A stretch of 64,000 nucleotides of DNA from Roseinatronobacter sp052379845 (lineage in GTDB: Bacteria; Pseudomonadota; Alphaproteobacteria; Rhodobacterales; Rhodobacteraceae), in assembly GCA_052379845.1 (NCBI GenBank), contig JBQTCF010000008.1. One strand, 5' to 3'. The notes below the pieces were generated by a model that ran no database searches, was not told the DNA's origin, and saw only the letters and a list, made by a program, of their open reading frames with translations. Made by a program: the position numbers and the translations under genes. Positions 33,470 through 42,606 of this stretch are shown here, in pieces. Position 1 is the first letter of the stretch; each line of letters opens with the position of its first letter.

Positions 33470-34302
33470 CGCGCGCGCTGCGCCAGATCACACATCCCGG
33501 CCCGCCCGCGCTGGCGCGTGATCATGCGGTGGCCTGTTACGCGCGGCCCGTGTCGCTGACATTGCGCGCGGGTTTGGACATCACGCAGGCCGTGAAGGGC
33601 GCGCTGGCGCAGGCGGGCATTCACGCGGCCTATTTGCGGCTGGACGGGGCCATGCTGTCGGCGCTGCGGTTTGTGATTCCCGCGCCCGCGCCGGGCGACG
33701 GGCATGCCGCATGGTATAGCCGGACCTATGCCCCCGCCCAGCCCGTGCGCCTGTCGCAGGCGGGCGTGCATGCTGGCTGGCGTGACGGGGCGCGGTTTTT
33801 GCATTGTCACGGGCTGTGGAACGGGGCCGCGCCCGCAATGGGGCATGTTCTGTGTCCCGAGTCCATTCTTGCCGAACCCTGCGAAGTGACGGGTTGGGCT
33901 ATAGATGGGGCAAGTTTGCATGTCGCCCATGACCCCGAAACAGAATTTTCGTTGTTCCAGCCAAAACCCACACCAATTGCCGCAGCCCCCAATGCCGTAT
34001 TGGCCACCCTGCGCCCCAATCAGGATATCGGGCAGGCATTGGCGCGCGTGGCGGCCCGCCACGGCATGCAAAATGGCCGCATTCACGGCATTGGCAGTCT
34101 GATTGGCACCTGTTTTCAGGATGGCGCGCCGCTTGACAGTTACGCGACTGAAATTCTGATCCGCGATGGCAGGCTGCAAAATGGCAAGGTTGCGCTGGAT
34201 GTGGCCTCGGTCGGGTTTGACGGGGTTGCGCGAATGGGGGGTCTGTGCCCTGATGTGAATGCAGTTTGTGTCACTGCAGAGGTGTTGTTGGTCGCGTCCT
34301 GA
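33466..34302 (+). CDS. Tandem DUF296 (PPC/PCC domain) protein
   Basis: A 278-residue protein of two DUF296-like repeats. Repeat one covers about residues 25-165 and contains HCHGLWNG...MGHVLCPESILAEPCEVTGWAI. Repeat two covers about 180-278 and contains LRPNQDIGQALARVAARHG, HGIGSLIG and GGLCPDVNAVCVTAEVLL. Single DUF296 domains form trimers and bind small ligands or DNA in plants; the bacterial role is not settled. Its gene overlaps the acyl-CoA ligase by 4 bases, so it belongs to the same pathway. A metal- or nucleotide-binding accessory role is only a guess. Confidence 0.7.
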   Translation: MTRALRQITHPGPPALARDHAVACYARPVSLTLRAGLDITQAVKGALAQAGIHAAYLRLDGAMLSALRFVIPAPAPGDGHAAWYSRTYAPAQPVRLSQAGVHAGWRDGARFLHCHGLWNGAAPAMGHVLCPESILAEPCEVTGWAIDGASLHVAHDPETEFSLFQPKPTPIAAAPNAVLATLRPNQDIGQALARVAARHGMQNGRIHGIGSLIGTCFQDGAPLDSYATEILIRDGRLQNGKVALDVASVGFDGVARMGGLCPDVNAVCVTAEVLLVAS

Positions 34303-34557
34303 CCCATGAGGCGGTTTTTGGTCTGAAGCGGACGTTTGCACCTGGATGAAGCCCGCGCTATCGGCGGGCCGGGGTCTGCCGATCCCACAGTATAGGAATG
34401 CACTTTATCCAAGCGGAATATTACTGACTTCAATCGCTTGGCACACCTTCAGGTCATCGGCAGGCCGCGGGACGGCCCGCCGATGGCGCGGCGGCCTGCG
34501 GCCTTGTCCCGCGCCTTGGGTATTCCCAATGACCGCAAAAGGCCAATAAAGCCCCGG
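34303..34557. other. Convergent intergenic gap with hairpins, no gene
   Basis: I see no gene. The gap lies between two convergent operons. It holds a small CCCGC/GCGGG hairpin near 34348-34367 and the larger stem at 34455-34485, which could end one or both transcripts. Confidence 0.6.
34455..34485. terminator. Hairpin between convergent operons
   Basis: CATCGGCAGGCC and GGCCCGCCGATG form a 12 bp stem with one mismatch and a 7 base loop. It lies between the DUF296 gene and the GH31 gene, whose stops face each other. No T tract follows. Confidence 0.5.
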
Positions 34558-36927
34558 TCAATCCCGAATGCTGAAGAATTCCCCATGCGCCACAGACTGG
34601 CCCGCGATGCGCACGGGTTCCCGCGCGCCTTCTGGCAGCACAAGCCGTAGCTTTTCGGGCGCGAACGCCGACTGACCCGTCAAAGTCACCGAAAGTCCCA
34701 ACCCCGCACCCTCGCGCGACAGGTCAAACCGCGTGACGCAATGATTGCCCGTCAGCGCATCGGCATTGTCGCCGCCATCATCATAGCATTCCGAGGCATA
34801 TACGCCGCCCTCGGGCGCAGGGAATACCGCCGCCACGCTGGCACCACCGCCCGACCCCGCGCCGTGCTGCGCCATGGGCAAAACCGCGCCCGCGCGCACA
34901 AACAGCGGGATGCTGTCCAGCGTCACCGCAAGGTCCAGCCATTGGCCGCCCGCGTGCCATGTGCCTGCGTGGAAATCCCACCAGCCGGTCGCGTTGCGCG
35001 GCAGGTAGACAGGGCGCGTCTGCGCGCCCTGCCTGACCACATTGGCCACCAGCAGATCGCGCCCCAGCATGAAATCATCTGTATCGGCCAGGCATTCGGC
35101 GTCATCCTCATGGTCAAGGAATGTGGGCCGCAGCATGGGTTCGCCCGTCGTCACGGCCTGCCACAGGCAGGTATACAGATAGGGCAGCAACTGATAGCGC
35201 AGCGCCATGGCATCGCGGATCAGCGGCAACATGTCGGCATGCGTCCAGGGTTCGGTCACCGACCCGTCATCATTCCAGCTGTGGATCACGAAACGCGGGT
35301 GGAAAATGCCGTTCTGCACCCAGCGCAGCAGCAATTCCCCGTCCGGCTGCGGACCGGCAAACCCGCCCACATCATGCCCGATATTGGAAATGCCCGACAG
35401 GGCCAGCCCCAGCCCCATGCGGATATTCCAGCGCAGGCTGTCCCAACTGGTGCGGTTGTCGCCGGTCCATGTCTGCGCATGGCGTTGCAACCCCGCACAG
35501 CCCGCCCGCGTAATCAAATAGGGGCGTTTGTCCGGCGCATGCGCCTTTTGCGCGGCCTCGGATGCCTGGGTCATCAGCAGCGCATGCAAGGGCCGGATCA
35601 GCCCCATATCGATGGGCGCGCCGAAGCCGTGGCATTGCGCGTGATGGTCCCAAACCTCAAATTCGTTATTGTCGTTCCATGTGCTGTCAAGGCCCATGTC
35701 CAGCAGCGCAGTTGTGACATTGCCCTGCCACCAGTCCAGCGTGTCGGGGTTGGTGAAATCCAGATGCGACCCTTTTGCATCCCAGAACATCGACAATTCC
35801 GGCGCGCCAGTGTCGCTGTCACGAATGAACAACCCCTGCCCTGCCGCTTCCGCATAGCGGGGGTGGTCCTGCAACAGGCAGGGTTTGATATTGGCGATGA
35901 TGTGAATGCCTGCATCCGCATAAGCGCGCGCAAACCCCGCAATATCGGGGAATTTGTCGGTGTTCCAGTTGAACACATAGCGCTTGCCATCAATTGACGT
36001 GTAGCCCGACGACAGATGAAAACTGTCACAAGGTATGTCATGGCTGCGCAGCGCATCCAGAAAGCCCAGCATCTGCGCCTGTGCATCGGGGGCATCGGTA
36101 TAGGCCATGGTCGACCCTGAATACCCCAACGACCAGCGCGGCGGGAACGCCATGCCGCCTGTCAGATATTGCTGCGCCTTGACCAGCGCCAGCATGTCGG
36201 GCGCCCAGGTGAAGTAATAGTCAAGATCGCCATCTTCCGCGCGGAAGCTTCGGTAAGGGGCGTGGTAATTGTCCAGTTCATTCCCAAGGTCGAACCAGCA
36301 CCCTGCCAGCGTGTCATAAAACAGGCTGAAACTGCCCGCATCCGGCGTGCGCGTCAGGGTGAAGGGGATGTGTTTGTAAAGCGGGTCAGTCGTTTGCGCG
36401 TCATAGCCCATGGCGTCCAGATTGCGCATCTCATAGCGGCGACCGGTCCGGTCCAATGGCCCCGCCTTCTCGCCCAGCCCGAAGACATGTTCGCGTCGGT
36501 CGCGGGCCATGAAATGGGCGTTTCGGTGGTCGCGCCGCCCCAGCATATAGGCCCCTGTCGGGCGGTCCTGCGCCACATCGCGCCATTGTCCGCCAATCAT
36601 GGCCTGCCAGCAAATATGCAAGGGCGTGCGGATGATGGCGCGCAGGCTGTCGGTGGCGATGGTCAGCATGCCATCGCCTTGCACCACGTCCACAGGCGGG
36701 CAGGAAAACCCGTCACGCGCATCGCGCGCGCGCCCGTCGCGCGGCAGCGGCCCCTCGGGGGCCACGGTCCAGCTGCGCGCCAGCCGCCATTGCCCATCCT
36801 TGCGCAGGCGGACACGAAACTGCGCTTGTTCCAATGCCTCTATGCTCAGGGTGTGCTGGCCTTCGACCTGCAAGGTCACGGAACAGTCATCGCGCGACAA
36901 CAGGTTCCAGTTTTCCAGTGTTTTCAT
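34558..36927 (-). CDS. Glycoside hydrolase family 31 (alpha-glycosidase)
   Basis: A 789-residue cytoplasmic GH31 enzyme without a signal peptide. An N-terminal beta domain (HVFGLGEKAGPLDRTGRRYEMRN) precedes the catalytic barrel. The nucleophile aspartate is in STWNDNNEFE, and the acid/base aspartate is in TWTGDNRTSWDSLR. C-terminal beta domains follow. The family hydrolyses alpha-linked glucosides, xylosides or sulfoquinovosides. Here it is the last gene behind a TRAP permease, in a locus with a beta-glucuronidase and mannonate dehydratase, so it may trim alpha-linked residues from imported uronic-acid glycosides. The start lies 4 bases after the permease stop, with no strong ribosome site. 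Confidence 0.88.
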   Translation of the reverse strand: MKTLENWNLLSRDDCSVTLQVEGQHTLSIEALEQAQFRVRLRKDGQWRLARSWTVAPEGPLPRDGRARDARDGFSCPPVDVVQGDGMLTIATDSLRAIIRTPLHICWQAMIGGQWRDVAQDRPTGAYMLGRRDHRNAHFMARDRREHVFGLGEKAGPLDRTGRRYEMRNLDAMGYDAQTTDPLYKHIPFTLTRTPDAGSFSLFYDTLAGCWFDLGNELDNYHAPYRSFRAEDGDLDYYFTWAPDMLALVKAQQYLTGGMAFPPRWSLGYSGSTMAYTDAPDAQAQMLGFLDALRSHDIPCDSFHLSSGYTSIDGKRYVFNWNTDKFPDIAGFARAYADAGIHIIANIKPCLLQDHPRYAEAAGQGLFIRDSDTGAPELSMFWDAKGSHLDFTNPDTLDWWQGNVTTALLDMGLDSTWNDNNEFEVWDHHAQCHGFGAPIDMGLIRPLHALLMTQASEAAQKAHAPDKRPYLITRAGCAGLQRHAQTWTGDNRTSWDSLRWNIRMGLGLALSGISNIGHDVGGFAGPQPDGELLLRWVQNGIFHPRFVIHSWNDDGSVTEPWTHADMLPLIRDAMALRYQLLPYLYTCLWQAVTTGEPMLRPTFLDHEDDAECLADTDDFMLGRDLLVANVVRQGAQTRPVYLPRNATGWWDFHAGTWHAGGQWLDLAVTLDSIPLFVRAGAVLPMAQHGAGSGGGASVAAVFPAPEGGVYASECYDDGGDNADALTGNHCVTRFDLSREGAGLGLSVTLTGQSAFAPEKLRLVLPEGAREPVRIAGQSVAHGEFFSIRD

Positions 36928-36931
36928 TTGG

Positions 36932-38230
36932 TTAGTACCCCAATAGCAGGCGTGGCAGGAACAGGCTGATTTCGGGCACAAAGGTGACCAGCAGCACAAT
37001 CGCAATCAACACGGCGTAGAAGGGCATCATCGGGCGCAGCACCTTGGCAATGGACACCCCGCTGATGGAACAGCCCACAAACAGCGCCGACCCCACCGGC
37101 GGCGTGCAAATGCCCACGCACAGGTTTATGGTCATGATGATCCCGAAATGCACCGGATCAATGCCCAGATCATTCATGATCGGCATGAAGATGGGCGTGA
37201 AAATCAACAGCGCGGGCGTCATGTCCATGAAGGTGCCGATCACCAACAAGACAATCACAACAACCAGCAAAATCATATAGGGGTTGTCGGTCAGCCCCAG
37301 CATGAAGCTGGAGATCGCGCCGGGAATGCCCCCAAACGCCATGACCCGCGACATGGCAATCGAACAGCCGATCATCAGCAGCACAATTGACGTGGTAACC
37401 GCAGACTCGATCAGGATTTTGGGCAGGTCGCGCACCCGGATTTCGCGATACCACACCAGCGCCAGCAGCAACGCATAGGCCACCGCAATGGCCGAAGCCT
37501 CGGTCGCGGTGAAAATGCCGCCGACAATCCCGCCCATGATGATGACAATCAGCCCCAGCGGCAGAATTGCATCGCGCGCGGCAACCAAAGCTTCGGTCAT
37601 GGTGGGTCTGGGCGCAACCGGATAGCCGCGTTTTTTCGAAATGATGCCGGCCACCACCATCAGCGACAGTCCCATCAGAATACCGGGCAGGTAGCCTGCC
37701 AGAAACAGGGCCGCAATAGACGTGCCGCCGGTGATCAGCGAATAGACAATCAGCGTCGTGCTGGGCGGAATCAACAACCCGGTCGGGCAGGATGCCACAT
37801 TGGCGGCTGTGGTAAATGCAGGGTCATAGCCTTCGCGCTTTTGCACGGGCGCCATGACACCGCCCACCGCCGCAGCAGACGCCACGGCTGAACCCGAAAT
37901 GGACCCGAACAGCATGTTGGCAATGATATTCACATGCACCAGCGCGCCCGGCAACCGCCCGCCCAGAACCTTCGCCAACTCAATCAACCGCCGCGCAATG
38001 CCGCCACGGTTCATGATATTGCCCGCAAGAATGAACAGCGGAATAGCCAGCAGCGTGAAACTGTCCAGCCCGGACGCCATTTGTTGCGCGACAATGAACA
38101 TGGACTGGTCGAACCCCATGAACAACAGGAATGTCAGCGCCGCCGCAATCCCGATGGCAAAGGCAATCGGCACGCCAATCAGCATCATCAGCCCGAAGGA
38201 CCCGAACAGAACGAAAATGGCGGTGGTCAT
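36932..38230 (-). CDS. TRAP transporter large permease (DctM family)
   Basis: A 432-residue membrane protein with about twelve hydrophobic segments and the DctM motifs: LIGVPIAFAIGIAAA at the N-terminus, NMLFGSISGSAVASAAAVGGVM, PTGLLIPPSTTLIVYSLI and CVGICTPPVGSALFVGC. It is the main permease of the second TRAP system in the window. Its start overlaps the DctQ stop by 4 bases. Context (GH2 glucuronidase, UxuR-type regulator, mannonate dehydratase) points to hexuronate or glucuronide uptake. Confidence 0.92.
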   Translation of the reverse strand: MTTAIFVLFGSFGLMMLIGVPIAFAIGIAAALTFLLFMGFDQSMFIVAQQMASGLDSFTLLAIPLFILAGNIMNRGGIARRLIELAKVLGGRLPGALVHVNIIANMLFGSISGSAVASAAAVGGVMAPVQKREGYDPAFTTAANVASCPTGLLIPPSTTLIVYSLITGGTSIAALFLAGYLPGILMGLSLMVVAGIISKKRGYPVAPRPTMTEALVAARDAILPLGLIVIIMGGIVGGIFTATEASAIAVAYALLLALVWYREIRVRDLPKILIESAVTTSIVLLMIGCSIAMSRVMAFGGIPGAISSFMLGLTDNPYMILLVVVIVLLVIGTFMDMTPALLIFTPIFMPIMNDLGIDPVHFGIIMTINLCVGICTPPVGSALFVGCSISGVSIAKVLRPMMPFYAVLIAIVLLVTFVPEISLFLPRLLLGY

Positions 38231-38739
38231 GGCTGCACCTCTAGCTGGGATTCTGTTCGGCCGACCAGCACATCATCGGGGTCGCGCCACAGGCGGTGCA
38301 GGAAATGCCCGCAATAAAACAAGATCACCGCACCCGAAAACGGAATGGCCCCGTAGACATAGCCCATGGGCAGCCGCAGGGTGGGCGTGATCTGTCCTGA
38401 CGCAAGGGTGCGGCTTGTCAGCGACCAGCCCCCCTTGATCATGACCAGAATCGCAAAACCCGCCACAAGGGCCAGAATCACCACATTGACGATCTGGCGC
38501 ATGCGGCTGGGCAGCAGCATGGGCACAATGTCGATGGCCAGATGTTTGGCTTGCCCAAACGTATAGGCCCCGCCGATCAACGCCAGCCACATGAACAACA
38601 GCCGCGCAAATTCCCCCGTAACTGTGCTGGGGGCCTGCAGGACGTAGCGGGAAAAGACCTGCCAGACGATGCTGGCAACAATGATTGCAAATATCACCAC
38701 AATGATGGATTCCAGCAATCTGTCGACAAGGCGTTTCAT
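38227..38739 (-). CDS. TRAP transporter small permease (DctQ family)
   Basis: A 170-residue protein with four hydrophobic segments and the DctQ pattern (FSRYVLQAPSTVTGEFARLLFMWLALIGGAYTFGQAKHLAID). It is the first gene of the minus-strand dctQM-GH31 operon and is divergent from the dctP-GH2-gntR-uxuA operon. The TRAP system is therefore split across the two sides of one regulated promoter region, an arrangement that relies on coordinate control by the UxuR-like regulator. Confidence 0.9.
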   Translation of the reverse strand: MKRLVDRLLESIIVVIFAIIVASIVWQVFSRYVLQAPSTVTGEFARLLFMWLALIGGAYTFGQAKHLAIDIVPMLLPSRMRQIVNVVILALVAGFAILVMIKGGWSLTSRTLASGQITPTLRLPMGYVYGAIPFSGAVILFYCGHFLHRLWRDPDDVLVGRTESQLEVQP

Positions 38740-38832
38740 TTCCGTCCCTCCCTGTGGCGAAATTTACGCATATCAGCGTGGCGCCGTTGCCGGACCATAC
38801 CACCAATGTCAGACCTTCTGACAAGATCCTGC

Positions 38833-38850
38833 AAATTGGTCAACCAATTT
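38833..38850. promoter_or_regulatory. ExuR/UxuR-like GntR operator
   Basis: AAATTGGT-CA-ACCAATTT, a perfect palindrome with 8 bp arms. It closely matches the E. coli ExuR/UxuR operator form AAATTGGT-NN-ACCAATTT, recalled from literature. It lies in the divergent promoter between dctQ and dctP, and an UxuR-like regulator is encoded at 41835. A partial second site (GGTTGAC) follows at 38859-38865. Confidence 0.75.
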
Positions 38851-38965
38851 ATGAAATGGGTTGACTAATGCATGTTTTGGTCGTCATCTTGGTGACCAGA
38901 GGGCACATGAACCCATGCGCCCCCTTCGCACGACCACCACACCACACCATCGGGAGGAAGACACC

Positions 38966-39949
38966 ATGGCCCAATTCACACGCACCATCGCGCTTGCTAC
39001 AACCGCAAGTCTGGCGCTTGGCGCAGCGGCAAATGCACAAACACTGCTGCGGCTGAACCATAACAACCCCGCCGACCACCCCACGCATATCAGCATGGAA
39101 TTCATGGGCGAGCGGTTTGCCGAACTGACCGACAATGCCTACCGCATTCAGGTTTTCCCCAACGCACAGCTTGGCACGCAGCGCGAATCAATGGAACTGG
39201 TGCAGAACTGCGCGCTGGAGATGGCGCGCTCCAACGCCGCCGAACTGGAAGCGTTTGAACCCCTGTACAGCGCGATCAACCTGCCCTTCATTTTTGAAAG
39301 CGAAGACCATTTCTTCGAAGTTATCGACGGTGACGTGGGCCAGACAATCCTGAACGCATCGGCGGACAAGGGCTTTCTGGGGGTGTCCTTCCTGACCGAA
39401 GGCGCGCGGTCCTTCTATGGTGACCGCCCCATCAACAGCCCCGCTGATCTGGCTGGGGTGAATGTGCGCGTGCAACCCAGTCCGTCGGCCATTCGCATGG
39501 TGGAACTTCTGGGCGGCAACCCCACCCCCATTGACTGGGGCGAATTGTATAGCGCCTTGCAACAGGGTGTTGTCAACATGGCCGAAAACAACCCCACCGC
39601 GTTGACCACCGCGCGCCATGGCGAAGTTGCCGACTATTTCTCGCTGAATGAGCACACGATCATCCCCTCGGTTGTGGTGATTTCCAGCTGCGCATGGGAC
39701 GCCATGTCCGAAGAACATCAGCAGGCCTTGCGCACCGCCGCACTTGAATCGCAAGCCTTCCACCGCGAAAGCTGGGATGCGATTGCGCAGGCATCGCTTG
39801 AAACTGCACAGGCCGAAATGGGTGTGACCATCAACACCGTGGAAAAAGGCCCCTTCATTGAAGCCGTGCTGCCCATGCATGAAGAAGTGGCTGCGCAATC
39901 GCCTGAACTGGCTGCGCTGATCGACAGCATCAAGGCACTGGCCAACTAA
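38966..39949 (+). CDS. TRAP transporter substrate-binding protein (DctP family), hexuronate type
   Basis: A 327-residue periplasmic protein. The signal peptide (IALATTASLALGAAANA, cleaved before QTLLRLNHNN) is followed by DctP motifs: FPNAQLGTQRESMELVQ, the carboxylate-binding arginine in GVNVRVQPSPSAIRMVELLGGNPTP and YSALQQGVVNMAENNP. GGGAGGAAG precedes the ATG. It is the first gene of the plus-strand operon with GH2 glucuronidase, regulator and mannonate dehydratase, which fits the known TRAP group that binds glucuronate and galacturonate. The ligand is inferred from this context. Confidence 0.92.
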   Translation: MAQFTRTIALATTASLALGAAANAQTLLRLNHNNPADHPTHISMEFMGERFAELTDNAYRIQVFPNAQLGTQRESMELVQNCALEMARSNAAELEAFEPLYSAINLPFIFESEDHFFEVIDGDVGQTILNASADKGFLGVSFLTEGARSFYGDRPINSPADLAGVNVRVQPSPSAIRMVELLGGNPTPIDWGELYSALQQGVVNMAENNPTALTTARHGEVADYFSLNEHTIIPSVVVISSCAWDAMSEEHQQALRTAALESQAFHRESWDAIAQASLETAQAEMGVTINTVEKGPFIEAVLPMHEEVAAQSPELAALIDSIKALAN

Positions 39950-39965
39950 GGCACTTTCGGAAAGC

Positions 39966-40013
39966 GCCTGAGGCGGTCTGGGCAGTTCAGCGAAACGCCA
40001 GGCCGCTTCAGGC
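39966..40013 (+). terminator. Hairpin after TRAP binding-protein gene
   Basis: GCCTGAGGCGGTCTGG pairs with CCAGGCCGCTTCAGGC (14 of 16 positions) around a 16 base loop. It lies between the binding-protein stop and the GH2 start. It may limit read-through so the binding protein is made in excess. Confidence 0.6.
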
Positions 40014-40044
40014 TCATGACAAAAGGTTTCGGGGGGTAACCGGC

Positions 40045-41835
40045 ATGCTGGAACGTTCAACCATCGGAGAGAATGCGCTTCAGGCCCTGCATGATGAAGA
40101 TTATGCAGCGCCCTTTGACACGCGCACCCTGACATATAAGGGGCTTCTTTTCACGGGTGGACGTGCCGCGCAATCGCTGGATGGGGACTGGAATTTCTGC
40201 GTGGACCTGCTGGATACAGGTCTGCGCCAGAAATGGTTTTCCATGCAGCCTGCCGCCCCCGAAACCCGCACCGAACCGTGGGATTATGACCCCTATATGG
40301 GCGAAACGGTCCGCGTGCCCGCCAATTGGCAAATGCTTAAGGAAAAATGGTATTTCTATGAAGGCAGCGCTTGGTATACCCGCGCGCTGGACCACAGCCC
40401 CCGCGCGGGGCGGCGCCAGATCCTGCGCATCGGGGCGGCGCAATATGACTGCAAGGTGTTTGTAAACGGCAAGTTTCTGGGCAACCACATGGGCGGGTCC
40501 ACCCCGTTTTGTGTGGAGTTGACCGATGAGTTGCGCGACGGGCGCAACTGGCTGATGCTGTGTGTCAACAACACCCGCACACCGGACCGCGTGCCCATGC
40601 GCAACACCGACTGGTTCAACTATGGCGGCATATACCGCGAAACCCAGCTGTTCGACCTGCCCGCCGCGTTTATCCGTGACATGGGCCTGCGCCTTGGCGC
40701 GGATGGCGCGTCAATCGCGGTTGATCTGGAAATTGACGGCGCGGATAGTGGCGAGGTGCACTTCTCCATTCCCGAATTGGGCGTGGATCAGGCGATTCCT
40801 GTCACCGATGGGCAGGCCAGCGCAGTCATTCCCGCGCAACCCGAATTATGGTCGCCCGACACGCCCAAACTGTATGAAGTTCACGCCCGTTTCGGGGGTG
40901 ACACGGTGACTGACCGCGTGGGGTTTCGCACCATCACCCGGCGCGGCACTGATATTTTGCTGAATGGCAAACCCGTCTGGCTGCGCGGCATTTCCGTTCA
41001 CGAAGATGACCTGACCCTTGGCAAGGTCACCACCGAGGAAGATTTGCGCGCCCGCTTCCAGCACGCCAAGGAACTGGGCTGCAATTTCCTGCGGCTGGCG
41101 CATTACCCCCACCATGAACGCGCCGCCCAGCTTGCGGATGAGTTGGGCTTCATGCTGTGGCAGGAAATTCCGGTGTATTGGGCCATCGCCTTTGACAACC
41201 CCGCAACCTATGCCGATGCGGAAAACCAGCTTCTGGAACTGATCCGGCGCGACCGCAACCGCGCCAGCGTCGTCATATGGTCTATTGGCAATGAAAACCC
41301 CGACACGGATGCGCGCCTGTCCTTCATGCGCGCCTTGGCCGATGCCGCACGCCGCGCTGATGGCACCCGCCTGATTGCCGCCGCCTGCCTGATAAACCAC
41401 ACCCGCAACCGCATAGAGGACCGTCTGGCGGAATATCTGGACGTGATCGGTATCAATGAATATTACGGATGGTATGACGAAAATATTACAGACCTGATCG
41501 AAATTGGCCGCAATTCGGCCCCTGACAGGCCCGTGGTCATTTCGGAAACAGGCGCAGATGGCGCAATCGGCAATGGGGCACCTGCAACGGGGCTGTTCAG
41601 TGAAGCTTATATGACACAGGTATACCGCCAGCAAATCGAGATTCTGCGCGATCTGGACTATGTCAAAGGCATGTCCCCATGGATTTTGTATGATTTCCGC
41701 GTTGAACGGCGCCAGAACATTTTTCAGAACGGGTTTAACAAAAAGGGCCTGATTGCTGCGGACAAACGCACCAAAAAAGCGGCTTTCGGGGTGCTGGCGG
41801 CATTCTACCATGCGCGCGCCAAGGGGGAAATCTGA
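40045..41835 (+). CDS. Glycoside hydrolase family 2, beta-glucuronidase
   Basis: A 596-residue GH2 enzyme of beta-glucuronidase length. Sugar-binding domain (about residues 20-185), immunoglobulin-like domain and barrel domain are in order. The acid/base glutamate is in WSIGNENPD, and the nucleophile glutamate is in VVISETGADG. WLRGISVHEDD resembles the glucuronidase barrel entry. No signal peptide is present, so it acts in the cytoplasm on imported glucuronides, releasing glucuronate. It lies between the TRAP binding protein and an UxuR-like regulator, whose ATG overlaps its stop by 1 base. Confidence 0.9.
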   Translation: MLERSTIGENALQALHDEDYAAPFDTRTLTYKGLLFTGGRAAQSLDGDWNFCVDLLDTGLRQKWFSMQPAAPETRTEPWDYDPYMGETVRVPANWQMLKEKWYFYEGSAWYTRALDHSPRAGRRQILRIGAAQYDCKVFVNGKFLGNHMGGSTPFCVELTDELRDGRNWLMLCVNNTRTPDRVPMRNTDWFNYGGIYRETQLFDLPAAFIRDMGLRLGADGASIAVDLEIDGADSGEVHFSIPELGVDQAIPVTDGQASAVIPAQPELWSPDTPKLYEVHARFGGDTVTDRVGFRTITRRGTDILLNGKPVWLRGISVHEDDLTLGKVTTEEDLRARFQHAKELGCNFLRLAHYPHHERAAQLADELGFMLWQEIPVYWAIAFDNPATYADAENQLLELIRRDRNRASVVIWSIGNENPDTDARLSFMRALADAARRADGTRLIAAACLINHTRNRIEDRLAEYLDVIGINEYYGWYDENITDLIEIGRNSAPDRPVVISETGADGAIGNGAPATGLFSEAYMTQVYRQQIEILRDLDYVKGMSPWILYDFRVERRQNIFQNGFNKKGLIAADKRTKKAAFGVLAAFYHARAKGEI

Positions 41836-42578
41836 TGGCGCGGGCGACAAAACGCTATCAGGAAGTGGCCGAAGGATTGCGCGCGCTGATCGTGCAGGGC
41901 GGCTACAGCCCTGGTGACCGCATCCTGACCGAACGCCAGATCGCCGAGCAATTGCAGGTCGGGCGTTCTGCGGCGCGCGAAGCAATCCTGTTGATGGAAA
42001 TCGAAGGCATGCTGGAAGTGCGCAAGGGTTCGGGCATTTACCTGAAGGCCATGGACAGCACCCCCCCCAAGGGCGATGCCAATGACATTGGCCCGTTTGA
42101 GTTGATTCAGGCGCGGCAGTTGCTGGAAAGCGCTGTGGCGGGGCTTGCGGCGTCCACAGTGACCAAGGCCGACATTATACGCATGCGCGACGCGCTGGAC
42201 CTGGAACGCAGCAGTATTGCCAGCGGCGCACAGGATTATTCGGGCGATGAATTGTTCCACCGCCTGATTGCCGAAGCGACACAGAACAGTGTTCTGGTCG
42301 ACACTGTAAACGAGCTGTGGGAAAAGCGCGAAGGAAGCCGCATGTGGGCGCGCCTGCATGACCGTATTTTCGTGACCGATTACCGCTTGCGCTGGTTGGA
42401 TGACCACAGCGCCATTCTGGCCGCCCTGCAACGCCGCGACCCCGAAGCGGCCAGAAGTGCCATGTGGCAGCATCTGGAAAACGTGCGCGTGACCCTGATG
42501 GACCTGTCAGATGACGAAGACCCCGGCTTTGACGGATACCTGTTCGATTCGCGCGAAGTGTCGAAAGTGTTTCGCTGA
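41835..42578 (+). CDS. GntR-family (FCD) regulator, UxuR/ExuR-like
   Basis: A 247-residue regulator with an N-terminal winged helix (RILTERQIAEQLQVGRSAAREAILLMEIEGMLEVRKGSGIYL) and a C-terminal FCD ligand domain. Two segments resemble UxuR/ExuR: ELIQARQLLESAVAGLAA and VNELWEKREGSRMWARLHDRI. It probably senses a hexuronate intermediate such as fructuronate or mannonate. The perfect ExuR/UxuR-type palindrome at 38833-38850 is its likely target, controlling both divergent operons. Start and upstream GH2 stop share one base (TGATG). Confidence 0.88.
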   Translation: MARATKRYQEVAEGLRALIVQGGYSPGDRILTERQIAEQLQVGRSAAREAILLMEIEGMLEVRKGSGIYLKAMDSTPPKGDANDIGPFELIQARQLLESAVAGLAASTVTKADIIRMRDALDLERSSIASGAQDYSGDELFHRLIAEATQNSVLVDTVNELWEKREGSRMWARLHDRIFVTDYRLRWLDDHSAILAALQRRDPEAARSAMWQHLENVRVTLMDLSDDEDPGFDGYLFDSREVSKVFR

Positions 42579-42606
42579 CTGGTTTTGACCCAGAGGATAC
42601 CTGAAT

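Noticed and set aside
34741..35997. 418-codon open frame on the plus strand
   Set aside because: It is opposite the GH31 catalytic domain; no ribosome site or domain signature.
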